A stretch of 64,000 bases of DNA from Euglena gracilis (GCA_039621445.1 CP154956.1:73517393-73581392); one strand, 5' to 3'; shown: positions 27,572-38,105, counted from the first letter of the stretch. Translations and numbers: made by a program. The notes: generated by a model not told the origin, from the letters alone.

Positions 27572-30522
27572 ATGAAGAATGAATTTCAAAGAAACTCTGA
27601 ATCTCAAGAAGAACTGCAAAGAACTTTCAAGAAGTCAGCTGAAGCTGGGGAAGGTGGAGTCACAGCAGCAGCTGCAGAAGCTGGAGGGGCGGCAGCAACT
27701 AGCCAGTCCGTGGCCATCGCAACCCCCCCACCCCCCAAGGCTTCTGAGATTTTCAAATCCCCCTCTCAACATGAGAATGGCCATGGACCATGGACAACTG
27801 TGGTCAGGAAGAGAAGACAGAAGGGGAATACCATCACAGGTCCAACAGACTCCCCCCCTTTTCTATGTCCACCCCCTTCCAGGGGACAAGACAAAGGCTA
27901 TGGCAGCCTTTCAACAAATCCAAAGGATTCAAATTATCATGGCTATGGCAGCCATCAACAAAAAGGACCTGGGGTCCAAATTCAAGGCTATGGAAGCCAT
28001 TATTCAAGAGGGCAGTGGGCCCAGGGGACAGGCTATGGCAGCCAGTACCCCAACCTGGAAAGAGCCCATTGGGGAAAGGTGTGTCCAACTTTCCCCCCAG
28101 CAATTTCAGACACAAACCCCCCAGGAGCGGCAAGCCAATGCCAAGAACAGGCCATGGTGGCCTTTATGGGAAATCAAGAGGGACAGAGAAGAGACAGTCC
28201 CAGAGAAAAGGCCAATGGAGGCCAAGCAAGCCTGAGAGCCAAGGGAGGCCAGAAGGCAAATGGTGGCCAAGCAGGCCTGAGTGCCAGGGGAGGCCAGAAG
28301 GCAAATGGTGGCCAAGGCAATCACCACATCAGCCCTTGGGGGGGAGGCCCAAGATTGGCTCAGACAGGCCCCCCCCAGAAGATAATCAGCCCAGCCTTGT
28401 ATATACCCCCTCATTTCAGGCACAGACCTTCCCCCATCATTCACAAACAGGGGGAAAGCCTGTCTTTGGAAAGCCCTATGGCAGGGCCAGCTACAGCCCC
28501 AGTGATGGGGCAACCAGGGGTGACCCCAGTGATGGGGCAACCAAGGGGAAGGACCCCAGTGATGGGGCCTGTGGAGTCCCCAGACACATTACACCCAGGG
28601 GTACCCCCTTACAAAGCCCTGCAGGCCAGCATCCCCCATTGGGTCAAGGCAGGAGCCAGCAGAGAGGTATTAAACCTGATAAGGGAGGGAGTTATGGCAG
28701 ATCTTCCCCTCCCCCCTCAAATGTCCTTAAAAGTTCCCTTCAAAACTCCCCAGGAAGTAATGACTGCCCAAAAAATTCTGAGAGAATACGAATGTGCAGG
28801 GGCAACCAGGCAAATCCCCCCAGAGGAGGCAAAACATTTTGTCCCTTACTTCATAATTTCCAAAAAAGAAGGGGAAAAGACCAAGGAAAGACTGATTTCA
28901 GATTGTCGACAGTTAAATCACTATTTCACCCCCCAGAAGTTCAGACTGGAACACATGGGAAACATTTTCCCATACCTAAGAAAAGGATGGTTCTGTGGAA
29001 AAATAGATCTGAAAGATGCTTATTTTCACCTAAAACTGCACAGCAGCCTGGAAAAACATGTCTGCATGCAAGTGGGGGGGGGAAACTTGGCAGTTTCAAG
29101 CTGCATGTTTTGGTATAAGCAGCCTGCCACAAAAATTTATGACTCTCATGAGAGTCTGGGAAAGGAAGTGGAGAAAGGAAGGAAAGGTAGTTTTCATCTA
29201 CCTAGACGACATTTTGCTGTTAGCCCCCAGCAAAAAGACTGCAGCCCAACATTTGGCAGAAATAAAGCAGGACCTTTTATTGGCAGGTTTCAGATTAAAC
29301 CTCCCCAAATCCTGTCTGGAACCCACACAGGAAATAAAACATTTGGGCCAGTGGGTCAATTTGAAAAAGGGCCAGCTGGAAATCCCACAGGAAAAACTAA
29401 AATCCTTAAGAAAGGAGCTGGGAAAAGTGCTCACAGCACAAAAAATGAGCTGCAGAAAACTCAGCTCTATTGTGGGGCAGGTCAGAAGCTATTTAGTCTC
29501 CATGCCATTTCTCAGAATTCTGACAGATCAACTTTGCAAAATGGTGGATTTGCACACAAAGTGGGGTTGGGACCACACCCTAACCATTCCCCAGGGGGTC
29601 AAAGATCAAATTGTGGAGTTAAAAGCGTTTTTGCAGCCAGGTGTGGGCAGAGCCTTTCAATCCCAGGCCTCTCAGGATCTGTTTTCAGACAGCAGCACCT
29701 GGCAGTGGGGGGGGCTGGACAAAAACTCAGGCCAAAAAGTGCAGGATTTTTGGAGGGACCTGCACATCCTTCACATCAACCAAAAAGAATTGATGTCAGC
29801 AGTGGAGACAGTAAAAAGTCTGGCAAAACCAAAACAAACCATAATGCTTCATGTGGACAGCCAAGTGGCTGTAAGTTATCTAACAAAATGGGGAGGCAAA
29901 AAGCCCTACCTAAATTCCATTTTAAAACCCCTGCTGTATCATTGCCAAGAAAAGCAAATCAATTTGCAGGTGGTTTGGGTTCCCACAAAAGAGCAATTGG
30001 CAGACTCCCTGACCAGGGAGCAAAAGGACCCAGGGGATTATACCCTAAACCTACATATCTTTCACCAAATCCTGAAATTTTTCAGACAGGACATCACCCC
30101 AGAGGTGGACATGTTTTGCACACCCAGCAACAAAAAATTCCCCAAGTTTGTTTGTCGATACCCCCACCAAGGGGCTTTGTTGGTGGATGCCTTGAAGGCA
30201 GATTTGAGGGGCCTCCCCCCCAGTTTATGCAAACCCCCCCTGGAGCATCATTCCCCAATGGGTTCAGAGATTAATGGTAAACCCAGACCTGACTTGTCTG
30301 TTGATCGTACCCCACTGGGCTTCAACATCATGGTGGCGCCAATTAATGGCAATCAGAAAGCCAGGCAGCAAAGTTTTGTTGGTACCCCCCCAATGGGGTC
30401 TATTCACCAACTGCTGGGGGGAGGAGATGCCCCCCCCAAGGTGGAAATTGGCCTGCTTGATTGTGTCAGGCAAATATTACAATCCCAGGAAGTTTCGATG
30501 TCCAGTATCGACACTTACATAA
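27572..30522 (+). pseudogene. DIRS copy 1 Gag-like/RT/RNase H/methylase ORF with two frameshifts
   Basis: The N-terminal part has HGPWTTVVRKRRQ and a GYGS-rich low-complexity stretch (about 27890-28060). The RT follows with LISDCRQLN, IDLKDAYFHL (motif A, about 29000), CFGISSLPQ (motif B) and YLDDIL (motif C, about 29200). RNase H (about 29690-29990) has SDSSTWQWGG, HVDSQVAVSYL and EQLADSLTRE. The NPPW-containing methylase-like domain spans about 30225-30522. Compared with copy 2, one extra G in the run at 29078 and one extra C at 30215 shift the frame. The second shift fuses RNase H to the recombinase frame. The start is uncertain because the frame is open further upstream. Confidence 0.85.
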
Positions 30523-31736
30523 AAAATCTGGGAAATGTCAAGAGATATGATTCAGCCTTCAGGACATTGGTGGGCCAATTGTTGCACAAAGGGGTGCCCC
30601 TGCAGGACTGCACAGTCCACAAGGTGGCCGAGGCCATCCTTGATTTGGCTGTTCACAGCCTCAACACTGCACGAAATGCATATGCAGCAGTTTTATTACT
30701 CCCAGGGTTTGGGTCATTGAGGTTTTCCCCTCTTTTGTCTCCATTGAAAAGGAAATGGAATTCCAATGTCTGCAAGTATGCCCATTTCTGGGACCCCACT
30801 GATTTTCTAAACAACACCATCAGACAATCAAGACCCCTCTCAGAACTCTCTGTGAAAGAGCTCAGAAACAGACTCATCATTTGTTGGAGGCTTTTGGCCC
30901 TCCACAGGGGGGTTGATTTAGCCAGGACACAGCGAAAAATCAGTTTCGTGGGAGAAAAAATTTTCATTTTATTGCAAAGAAAAGGGTGGCAATTCCCAAG
31001 ATGGGAGGAAGTTTTGAATTTGCCACACACCCCCCTCATAAGCCCATGGCATTTATTGAAAGAGTATGTGGAAAGGACAGCCCACATGGTTGGGCACAAG
31101 AATAATTTGTTATGGTCTTTGGATGGTAAACGACCTTTGACATCAGAAAGAGTGAATTCCCTTACCAAAGAAATTCTGCAAGAGGGGGGGGTGGACACCA
31201 CCCACTGGAAACCCCACAGCACCAGAGGGGCTGGGGTTTTATGGTGGAAAAATGCTGGGTTGCAAGTGGAAGAAGTCCAGCAGCTGGGTCAGTGGAAAAA
31301 TTTTGGGGCCTTCCAAGCTCATTATTTGAGGCTGGGTGTCGTTTCAAAAATTCAAACAATTATGGCCCAAAAAGGGGTGCACAGTACCTCACCATCTCGC
31401 AGTGTGGAGCCCGAATGGTCTCGGACTCCCACGACAGAGGAAGGGGGAGGAAGGGACCAAGAGGGCGAAGCACAAGAAGATGGTGAGCCCAACCCCCCCA
31501 CCCAAAAATCCAGCAGAAAAAGAAAAACATCCCAACCAGAAAAGGGACCCCCAACCAAGCAGCCCCAACCACCCACCCAGAAACACAGAAAGAGACCACC
31601 ATCCCCATCAGGGGGGGGGGCCCCCCACCAAGCGACCATGCGAGAGGGGGGGGGGGCGGGGCCACGGCGGTTCAGCTTCGCCAAGGTGTCGGAGGAGGCC
31701 TCATCATCGCCAACTCCGGCAACAAAGGCGCAGTAA
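30498..31736 (+). CDS. DIRS tyrosine recombinase, copy 1
   Basis: The ORF has 412 codons from the first ATG after the RNase H/methylase region, which it overlaps in another frame. It contains RGVDLART (first catalytic Arg region), KPHSTRGAGVLWW (His-x-x-Arg) and FQAHYLRLG with the nucleophile Tyr. The C-terminal tail (about residues 297-330) is encoded by the internal complementary region, followed by a Pro/Lys-rich end. It would circularise and integrate the DIRS cDNA. Catalytic residues appear intact. Confidence 0.88.
   Translation: MSSIDTYIKNLGNVKRYDSAFRTLVGQLLHKGVPLQDCTVHKVAEAILDLAVHSLNTARNAYAAVLLLPGFGSLRFSPLLSPLKRKWNSNVCKYAHFWDPTDFLNNTIRQSRPLSELSVKELRNRLIICWRLLALHRGVDLARTQRKISFVGEKIFILLQRKGWQFPRWEEVLNLPHTPLISPWHLLKEYVERTAHMVGHKNNLLWSLDGKRPLTSERVNSLTKEILQEGGVDTTHWKPHSTRGAGVLWWKNAGLQVEEVQQLGQWKNFGAFQAHYLRLGVVSKIQTIMAQKGVHSTSPSRSVEPEWSRTPTTEEGGGRDQEGEAQEDGEPNPPTQKSSRKRKTSQPEKGPPTKQPQPPTQKHRKRPPSPSGGGAPHQATMREGGGAGPRRFSFAKVSEEASSSPTPATKAQ
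31388..31487 (+). repeat. DIRS copy 1 internal complementary region
   Basis: 31388-31420 complements the left tip (32 of 33), and 31421-31486 complements the right tip (66 of 66). The join GGTC/TCGG defines the element ends. The stretch is also coding, for the C-terminal tail of the recombinase ORF. Confidence 0.92.
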
Positions 31737-31865
31737 GAAGCACCCCCCGCGCACGCACAAACACACCAGAACAGAACAGCCGGCAAGGAAAGCAGGACAT
31801 CACCATCTTCTTGTGCTTCGCCCTCTTGGTCCCTTCCTCCCCCTTCCTCTGTCGTGGGAGTCCGA
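31700..31865 (+). repeat. DIRS copy 1 right inverted terminal repeat
   Basis: 31706-31799 mirrors the left repeat; 31800-31865 is the right tip complementary to the internal region. The recombinase stop codon (TAA at 31734) lies inside it. Confidence 0.9.
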
Positions 31866-32133
31866 ACACCTACTGCCGGCTTCGGGGGGGAACAATCAGT
31901 TGGCACGAAACCAAAAAACCACCCGCACCCTCGGCAACGGCCAGATGGGCGTACTGACGGTTCCGCTACCGCTACTGCACCCGCAAGCTCGCCTGGGACC
32001 TCGCACTCCCTCGAGGCAAACCGACAAGGGAGGAAGGGACACCGAGGGCGCAGCACAAAGACCTTGAGAGGCCATGCCGTGCTCGCCGGCGGCGTTTTGT
32101 GATTGCTCGCAGTGCTGGGTTAGGAGGTCCCGC

Positions 32134-33141
32134 TTAGTGCCGCCTCTTGGCTGACGATGCTGCTCCGACTTTGCGACGTGACTTATTGCCCCTTGGGGGG
32201 TGCGCCCCTCTCGCCCCCTGGCCCCCATCTTCTGATCGAGGGCTTTTGATCACAAATTTTCTTTTACGGGTGGGGGGGTCGGGCTCACAAGGTTTTTGTG
32301 CTTCGCCCTCGATGTCCCTTTCCCCCCTGTCGGTTGTCCTCGAGGGAGTACGAGACACCTCGGGCTCCGCACTTTGCCCTTGTGAGGCCTGATTGTGCAC
32401 TGAAATTAGGGGGGCCGGGGCATTTTCCAGGGCACCTTGGGCACCAAGTCGTTGATAATGGGCTGTAAAAGCCTCCACCCCCCTCCACTGGCCAATTTCA
32501 TAAACTTCCTGGGCAGAAAGGCCCAATTTTTTGAGCAAACCAACTCCAGCCCCTCTGGTGGTGTGTGCCCCCCACACCTGGGGGGGTACCACATGTTGGG
32601 ATAAAAAATTATTGGTTATTGCGGCAATTGTATCAGCACTTATGGCTTTGAAGGGGGGTTTTAGTGAAATCAGAAGGGGACCCCCAGGCTTTACGTTAAA
32701 TCGGGTTGCAGCCACATCAGCCATCATTAAATGCAAGGGACTTATCTGTGGGCACTTTGGAGGTGAAACAACTCTCTCCCATTTATGGAATTTCTGGCCG
32801 TTACGCTTAATTTTAATGTAAGGCGCCTTGCCCAACACACTGGTGGTCCGTTTGATTCTTTCCAATTCAGAAGATCGATATAAACAGAGAAGTCTGGAGC
32901 AAAAAATCAGCTGTGTGCGCAATGTGCATATGTGAAAGGGGGCTTGGCCCAGCCCCAGGAGGATTGGGAGGGGGTGCAAAAAAGCTCCATATTTTTTCAG
33001 ATTTTGATTCCAAAGCCTCTTGCAAGGGGCCATGGTGTGGAATCTCAAACCACCAAACCCAGGAATTAAAAGCATACCACTGTAGGCATTACGTGCCTGG
33101 GCCTTGGAAAACTGAAATAACTGTACTAAAGCGTCAGCCAC
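32134..33141 (-). CDS. DIRS family 2 tyrosine recombinase
   Basis: The 335-codon ORF is complete from Met to stop. It starts MADALVQLFQFSKAQARNAY and includes the conserved LLIPGFGGLRF block, LYRSSELERIKR, GAHTTRGAGVGLL (His-x-x-Arg) and FTAHYQRLG (Tyr). The tail SAEPEVSRTPSRTTDRGERD is encoded by the family's own internal complementary region. The family is clearly distinct from the 27-kb element. Catalytic residues appear present, but the upstream RT is broken, so the copy is not autonomous. Confidence 0.85.
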   Translation of the reverse strand: MADALVQLFQFSKAQARNAYSGMLLIPGFGGLRFHTMAPCKRLWNQNLKKYGAFLHPLPILLGLGQAPFHICTLRTQLIFCSRLLCLYRSSELERIKRTTSVLGKAPYIKIKRNGQKFHKWERVVSPPKCPQISPLHLMMADVAATRFNVKPGGPLLISLKPPFKAISADTIAAITNNFLSQHVVPPQVWGAHTTRGAGVGLLKKLGLSAQEVYEIGQWRGVEAFTAHYQRLGAQGALENAPAPLISVHNQASQGQSAEPEVSRTPSRTTDRGERDIEGEAQKPCEPDPPTRKRKFVIKSPRSEDGGQGARGAHPPRGNKSRRKVGAASSAKRRH

Positions 33142-33160
33142 TTGGTCACTTGTCAGTCAA

Positions 33161-33358
33161 CCTCATCAACGTAAGACATCATCCAACGTATTTACTACAT
33201 TAAAACAATTGTCACCAAAGGAAGCCTTATAACAGCAAACATCTGCTGGAAAGCACAAAGCAGGGGAAGCGTGTTTCCGCTTCCTATGGGTGGGCAAGAT
33301 AAAGTAGTTGCATGTGGGGAGCAGGTTCGTCGATGGCCGTTGTCGCCCTATGATGAGG
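33161..33358. mobile_element. ~198-bp insertion with CCTCATCA...TGATGAGG ends
   Basis: It is absent from the related + strand copy near 54.1 kb, where the flanks AATGGGGTATCC and TGACCAAGTTGCTGACGC are nearly adjacent. It has 8-bp perfect inverted ends and encodes nothing. It is a probable MITE just upstream of the recombinase ATG. I could not settle a target duplication. Confidence 0.5.
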
Positions 33359-33499
33359 GGGGTATCCCCATTTTGTCCAAAATAAGCCATAATAATGAAA
33401 AGGAACTCTTATAACGTTTTAAATTGGGGTTTCTCTCCAGGAAATCCTCAATGGATTTATTCTGTATTTGTTTCCCCTAAAATATTTTCCTGAGCAAAT

Positions 33500-34048
33500 C
33501 ATGCAAAGGAGGGGCCATCTGGGGGGTAGCATTTTCTCCCCCCTGCAATTGGTGAACACGCCTTGTAGGGGGCGATTTTCAGGCATGGGGTTCCTGGCGC
33601 TTTCATCTTTGTTATGGCCACCATGTGGCTGAATCCCAGTAGGGGGTGACCATCAAAACTTTGGTCTGGGGAAACATTTTCAACCTGGGGAGAAAATTTT
33701 GAATTACAGACCCGGGGAGGTTTGCATAAAGATCCCCCACGTTGTCCAGTGGACATTGTAGTGCATTTACTGCTGTGGCCTCCAAGTGGGGCCATCTGGC
33801 CACGAAATTGGGCATTTTTTTGTTGCCTGGGGAGCAAATAAATCCGTTTCCAAATATATGAAACTTTGGAATTGCTGTCTTAACCATTGAAAAAGTTGGG
33901 GGTCTAAGAAGTAATCCCCCCTGTCCATTTCCCATCTGCTTATGGGGTCTGCTAGGCATTCCTTTGAAGGCACCCAGTTGACTTGGAGGTTTACATGGTG
34001 CTCTATGCACAATTTGAAAATTGGTCTTAGCATTGTGTTGAAGGGGTC
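33500..34048 (-). pseudogene. DIRS family 2 RNase H end and methylase-like domain
   Basis: Fragments in two frames read KLCIEHHVNLQVNWVPSKEC, DPISRWEMDRGDYFLDP and TDLFAPQATKKCP, then the methylase-like part (DLYANLPGSVIQNFLPRL, corresponding to VYANPPW in other copies). Frame changes break it. The N-terminal continuation is at 47.64-48.5 kb beyond the Ty3 insertion. Confidence 0.75.
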
Positions 34049-34052
34049 CTTT
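34049..34052. repeat. Target-site duplication of Ty3 insertion (left)
   Basis: CTTT is repeated exactly at 47639-47642. Removing the element restores a GGCAGAAAGGACCCC-like sequence that matches the + strand family 2 copy near 53.44 kb. Confidence 0.85.
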
Positions 34053-34696
34053 AGTTTCCCGAACGATCTTGGATTTACCCAGCCTTCACTCCCGGGGGTC
34101 CGTGAGGGGATACCGGCTGGGTGGGGGGTAGGCGCGATGGGCTCTGGGGGGGAGGGGTAGGTTCGGGATACTCCCCTTCCCACGTGAGATTTTTTCCCGG
34201 GGACCGAAGGCCCTCCTTTTTGGGGAGTGGTTGGAGGGGGGAGTCCGGCTTGGCGTCCCATCCGGCAGTGGGGGGGGGGTTCAGGAAAAGGCCTGGTTGC
34301 CCTCCCCTAGGCTTCTTGTACCCCAGCACCAACACCTTTTTTGCTTGTACTGCTCCTCCTGCGCCAGCGGATAGCCAGTCTTTGATGAAGTTTTGCTTGC
34401 TCCGCCCTTGGGATTTTTGACTTTCTTGAACTTTTGCCCTTTCTTGGCTCCAGCGCTTTTCTTTGAATTTTCTTGAAAATTGATATAGTTTGACCTTGGT
34501 CTTGATTCAGCAGGCACAATCTTGAACTGAAACCATAGGTAAAAGAGAGGGAGCCTTCAGTGAAAAACATCAGAACAGTTAGAGAGCGGTTTGCGCTAAT
34601 TTGATGCTGAAATTGTGAATTCGCGCTGTGTAATTCCCTACATACAACAGCAGCGGTAATAGTGGCAACGGAAACTGCAGCGGCCGGTCCTCCAAC
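34053..34696 (-). repeat. Ty3 3' LTR
   Basis: It matches 46995-47638 over its full 644 bp with scattered substitutions and small indels (a few percent by eye), so the insertion is not brand new. The termini are AGTT...AACT instead of TG...CA. Confidence 0.93.
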
Positions 34697-34708
34697 TCTC
34701 CCCTTTCT
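34697..34708 (-). other. Polypurine tract of Ty3 element
   Basis: On the - strand GAGAAAGGGGAG directly abuts the 3' LTR, the expected place for plus-strand priming. Confidence 0.8.
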
Positions 34709-35039
34709 CGGCCTTGCCTCCGGCTGGCGGGTCTGGCCGCTGCCTCTCTCGCCCCCCTGCCGCAGGAGCCTGGCCGGGGCTTCCCGGTCCTTCGTTGCGC
34801 CGCTGCCTGGCGTGCCGGCTGCGGGCGGGCTGCTGTGGTCTGGGTGGGGGTGGACGCCAGCCAATCCCTGGCCGTGCTCCGCAGGCGTTCGGTGATCGTC
34901 GCTGCTGACGTCGTCCGGCCTTGCGGGCTGGCCGCAGGAATTGGCTGGGCTCGGGCTTTGGCTTTGGCTCTCCTTGGCTCTCCTTGGTTGGTGGTCTTGT
35001 CTGGGTTCGGTTGCCCCCCCCCTTTTGCGGCTGGCGGTC

Positions 35040-36600
35040 CCCTTGGCCGCTTTTGGGCGCCCCCCTGGGTCACAGGCGGCCCCCCCTGGGCCGCTCTTGG
35101 GTTCTCCCCCCTCCGGGGTCTGGGCGGCCCCCTGGCCGCCTTTTTTTTGCCGGCCCCCCTGGGCCGTGCGTCCCCCCCCCCCCTCGGGTGGTCTTGGGCG
35201 GCCCCCCTGGGCCGTTCTTCGGCGCCTCCCCGGGGTCTGTGCTGCCCCCCTGGGCTACTTTTCGGCGCCCCCCCCCCCTCCCTCGGGGTCTGGGCGGCCC
35301 CCCTGGGACGCTTTTTTTTTGCCCCCGCCCCCCCTGGCCGCCTTTTTTTTTTGCCGGCCCCCCCGGCCCCGTCCTCCCCCCCCCCGGGTGGCCGTTCTTT
35401 GGCGCCCCCCCCCCACTGGGGTCTGGGCGGCCCCCCTGGGCCGTTCTTCGGCGCCCCTCCCCCTCCCAGGGGTCGAGGCCCCCCCCCCCCTGGGCCGCTC
35501 TTGGGTACCCCCCCACCCGGGGTCTGGGCGGCCCCCTGGCCGCTTTTTTTTTGCCGGGCCGCCTGGGCCGTGCGTGCCCCCCCCCCCCCCCGGTGGTCTT
35601 GGGCGGCCCCCCTGGGCCGTTATTCGGCGCCCCCCTGGGTTCTGGGCGGCCCCCCTGGGCTGCTTTTCGGCGCCCCCCCCCCCCACCCCGGGGTCTGGGC
35701 GGCCCCCCTGGGCCGCTTTTGTTTTTCCCCCCCCCCCCCTGGGGTCGTGGGCGGCCCCCCCTGGCCGCCTTTTTTTTTGCCGGCCCCCCTGGGCCGTGCG
35801 TGCCCCCCCCCCGGGTGGTGTTGGGCGGCCCCCCTGGGCCGTGCGTGCCCCCCACTCCTGGGTTCTGGGCGGCCCCCCTGGGCTGCTTTTCGGCCCCCCC
35901 CCCCCCCCTCCCTGGGGTCGCGGGCGGCCCCCCCCCCTGGGCCGCTCTTGGGTCCCCCCCCCCGGGGTCTGGGCGGCCCCCTGGCTGCTTTTTTTTTGCC
36001 GGCCCCCCTGGGCCGTGCGTCCCCCCCCTTCCCGGGTGGTCTTGGGCGGCCCCCCTGGGCCGTTCTTCGGCGCCCCCCCCCCCCCGGGGTCTGGGGGCCC
36101 CCCCCGGGCCGCTTTTCCGCGCCCCCCCCTCCCTCGGGGTCTGGGCAGCCCCCCTTGGCCGTTTTCGCCGCCTCCCCCCCCCCCCCCCCCGGGTTCTGGG
36201 CGTGCGCCCGCCCCCCCCCCCCCCCCCGGGTGGTCTTGGGCGGCCCCCATGGGCCGTTCTTCGGCGCCCCCCCCCCCCGGGGGTCTAGGCCGCTTTTCGG
36301 CGCCCCCCCCCCTGTGGTCCTGGGTGGCCCCCCTGGGCCGCTTTTTTGCCCCCCCCCTCCCTGGGGTCCTGGGTGGCCCCACTGGACCGCTTTTTTTGCC
36401 CCCCCCCCCCGGGGGGGTCGTGGGCGGCCCCCCTGGGCCGCTCTTGGGCCCCCCCCCCCCGGGTTTGGGCGGCCCCCCGGCCGTTTTTTTTTTTTCCGGC
36501 CCCCCTGGGCCGTGCGTGCCCCCCCCCCGGGGGGGGTCTTGGGCGGCCCCCCCTGGGCCGCTCTTGGGTGCCCCCAGTCCGGGTCCTTTGGTCTTCCCTG
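35040..36600. repeat. GC-rich minisatellite in the Ty3 3' region
   Basis: About 1.5 kb is built from irregular 45-60-bp units centred on GGTCTGGGCGGCCCCCCTGG, separated by C8-C18 runs. All frames stay open as Pro/Gly-rich sequence, but no frame is conserved between units, so I treat it as non-coding. It sits between the end of pol and the 3' LTR. Confidence 0.85.
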
Positions 36601-36619
36601 GGTCCCCTCTGGGCCCCCT

Positions 36620-37460
36620 TTGCCCCCGGGGTCGATTGGGTGCCCCCCTGGTCGTTTCCCCTTCTTCTTTGCTCGCCTCTCCCCGGGGCTTTCGCCCCCA
36701 TGCTTCGTCGCTCTCCTCTCCTCTGCTCTCTCTCTCCTCTCTGGGCTCTCTCCGGTCTCCCTTCTCCTGGCTCGGCCTCGGCCGGGCTCACCGTGACTCA
36801 GCTTCGGTTGGGGAAGAGAAGGGAGGGGTGGCACACCAGTGTAAGAGGTCGGGTTGGTGGGTGAGAAGCCTCCACAGTATCCATCAGGTCAGTAGGGGGT
36901 GAGCCAGCTGCCGCCGACGTCACAGCATATCCTCACGACGACAGCCCAGCATGATCTTCTGCTCAGCTCCTGGGCGCGCGCTGCCAGCCGCCTGTCCTGA
37001 GCGTCGAAGGCGGGGGGAATGAACAGAATGTGGAACTGGAACACGACCACCATGGAGAAAATCCGAGTTTGACGCCAGGCCTTTTCCATTTCCCCATGGG
37101 GTGTTGGCAGGGGGCAGGGGTGGCCTCCTTGTTAGGAAGGAAGTTCCGGGTCGCACCGTGGCCATGCAGGGGCACGCCTCCGGTGGTGGTGCCCCCTCGC
37201 CGCAGGGACGGGTCATGGGGGTGCACGGGAACGGGGCCCCCTGGTGGGAGGGGGGGATCCCGAACTGGGGCGTCCATGCGGGTCGACACGCGGGGGCGGC
37301 GACCTCTACCCGTGGGGGTAGGGGAGACTTGGGGACCGGGTCTCTGAGGTACGCCTGGACTGCGGGGTGTGTACGCGTGTGACATGGGGAGTGATGGGGT
37401 GGTGGACGGTGGGTTTGGGGCAAGGGAAGTGCGGGAGAGCGCATCCCTCGCAGACGCGGA
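36620..37460 (-). other. Ty3 region between chromodomain ORF and minisatellite
   Basis: It is GC-rich with a CT-rich patch at 36715-36770. Open frames on the - strand are Pro/Arg-rich and resemble nothing I know. Possible 3' untranslated region or remnant of an extra ORF. Confidence 0.4.
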
Positions 37461-38105
37461 TCACACGGAGGCGGGGCGCTCGCCGCTCGCGGGCTGCCGG
37501 TGGACCCTGACCGGGTACCTGGGGTGGGCCGCTTGTTGGGGACCCGCCGGGCCAGCGTCTCCTCCGTCTTCTTGGTCTCGATCTCCTTCGTCTCCTCCAT
37601 CACCTTCATCATCGTCTCCAGAATCATCACCTTCTCCACATACATCTCCGTCCTCAGTGTCCTGCCACATCCACTCCTCTGGTGGCTCCTCCCAGGACAG
37701 CCCAAACTCCTTCTCCTTCTCCTTCTTGATCTCCACGGCGTGGCAGATGGCAATGTGGGCTTCCTCCGGGAACCTCGAGAGGTACGACACGATCGGGGAG
37801 GCGTACCGGTGGAAGAAGTGCCTCAGCGGCTCCCACGTCTTCTCCTCGTACCCCAACCACTTGACGAGGAACTCGAGGTGGCCGTTGGCATCGCGCCGGT
37901 GGGTGACCACCGCCTCCACCTCCCACTCGTCCAGTCGAGAACCCTCCTCCGGCCTGGATTGGCGAAAGTGGAAGAGGCGGAGCGGTGGCCCCATGAGGGC
38001 TGGATCGTGGCGGTAGCTCTTGATTTGGGATCGGTGGGCCACCTGCTTCCGGCCATCCTCCATCTGGAGCACGAACGTATGCTCACTGGTGCGCTCTGTC
38101 ACCAC
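37461..38105 (-). pseudogene. Ty3 integrase C-terminus with chromodomain
   Basis: It continues the integrase frame after an in-frame TGA at 38106 (context GP-stop-VVTERT, where Trp is expected). A basic segment is followed by a chromodomain: EVEAVVTHRRDANGHLEFLV, KWLGYEEKTWEP and a helix to about residue 115. An acidic Asp/Glu/Gly-rich tail follows. Chromodomains direct chromovirus integrases to methylated-histone chromatin. With the upstream stop it would not be made as part of integrase unless read through. Confidence 0.85.

Larger units (their letters stand above)
27218..31865 (+). mobile_element. DIRS-type tyrosine-recombinase retrotransposon, copy 1
   Basis: The ends are fixed by the internal complementary region. 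The first 33 bases (GACCATTCGGG...) and the last 66 bases (...GGAGTCCGA) are both found reverse-complemented and side by side at 31388-31486, as expected for DIRS-1-like elements that replicate through a circle. Inverted terminal repeats of about 100 bp lie just inside the ends. The coding order is gag-like, RT, RNase H, Dam-methylase-like, tyrosine recombinase. No target duplication is seen, which fits recombinase integration. Confidence 0.93.
31993..34052 (-). mobile_element. DIRS family 2, 3' part of a - strand copy (left of Ty3 insertion)
   Basis: It continues at 47639-48518. From right to left it holds the end of RNase H (VNWVPSKECLADPISRW), the methylase-like domain, an intact recombinase ORF, an internal complementary region (about 32250-32390) and a right-end repeat (about 31993-32135). 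The element was split when the Ty3 element at 34053-47638 inserted. The 5' end is missing. Confidence 0.8.

Noticed and set aside
34835-36902. Two 653-codon Pro/Gly-rich + strand ORFs
   Set aside because: They are read-through of a GC minisatellite, open in every frame, with no conserved unit at protein level, and antisense to the Ty3 element.
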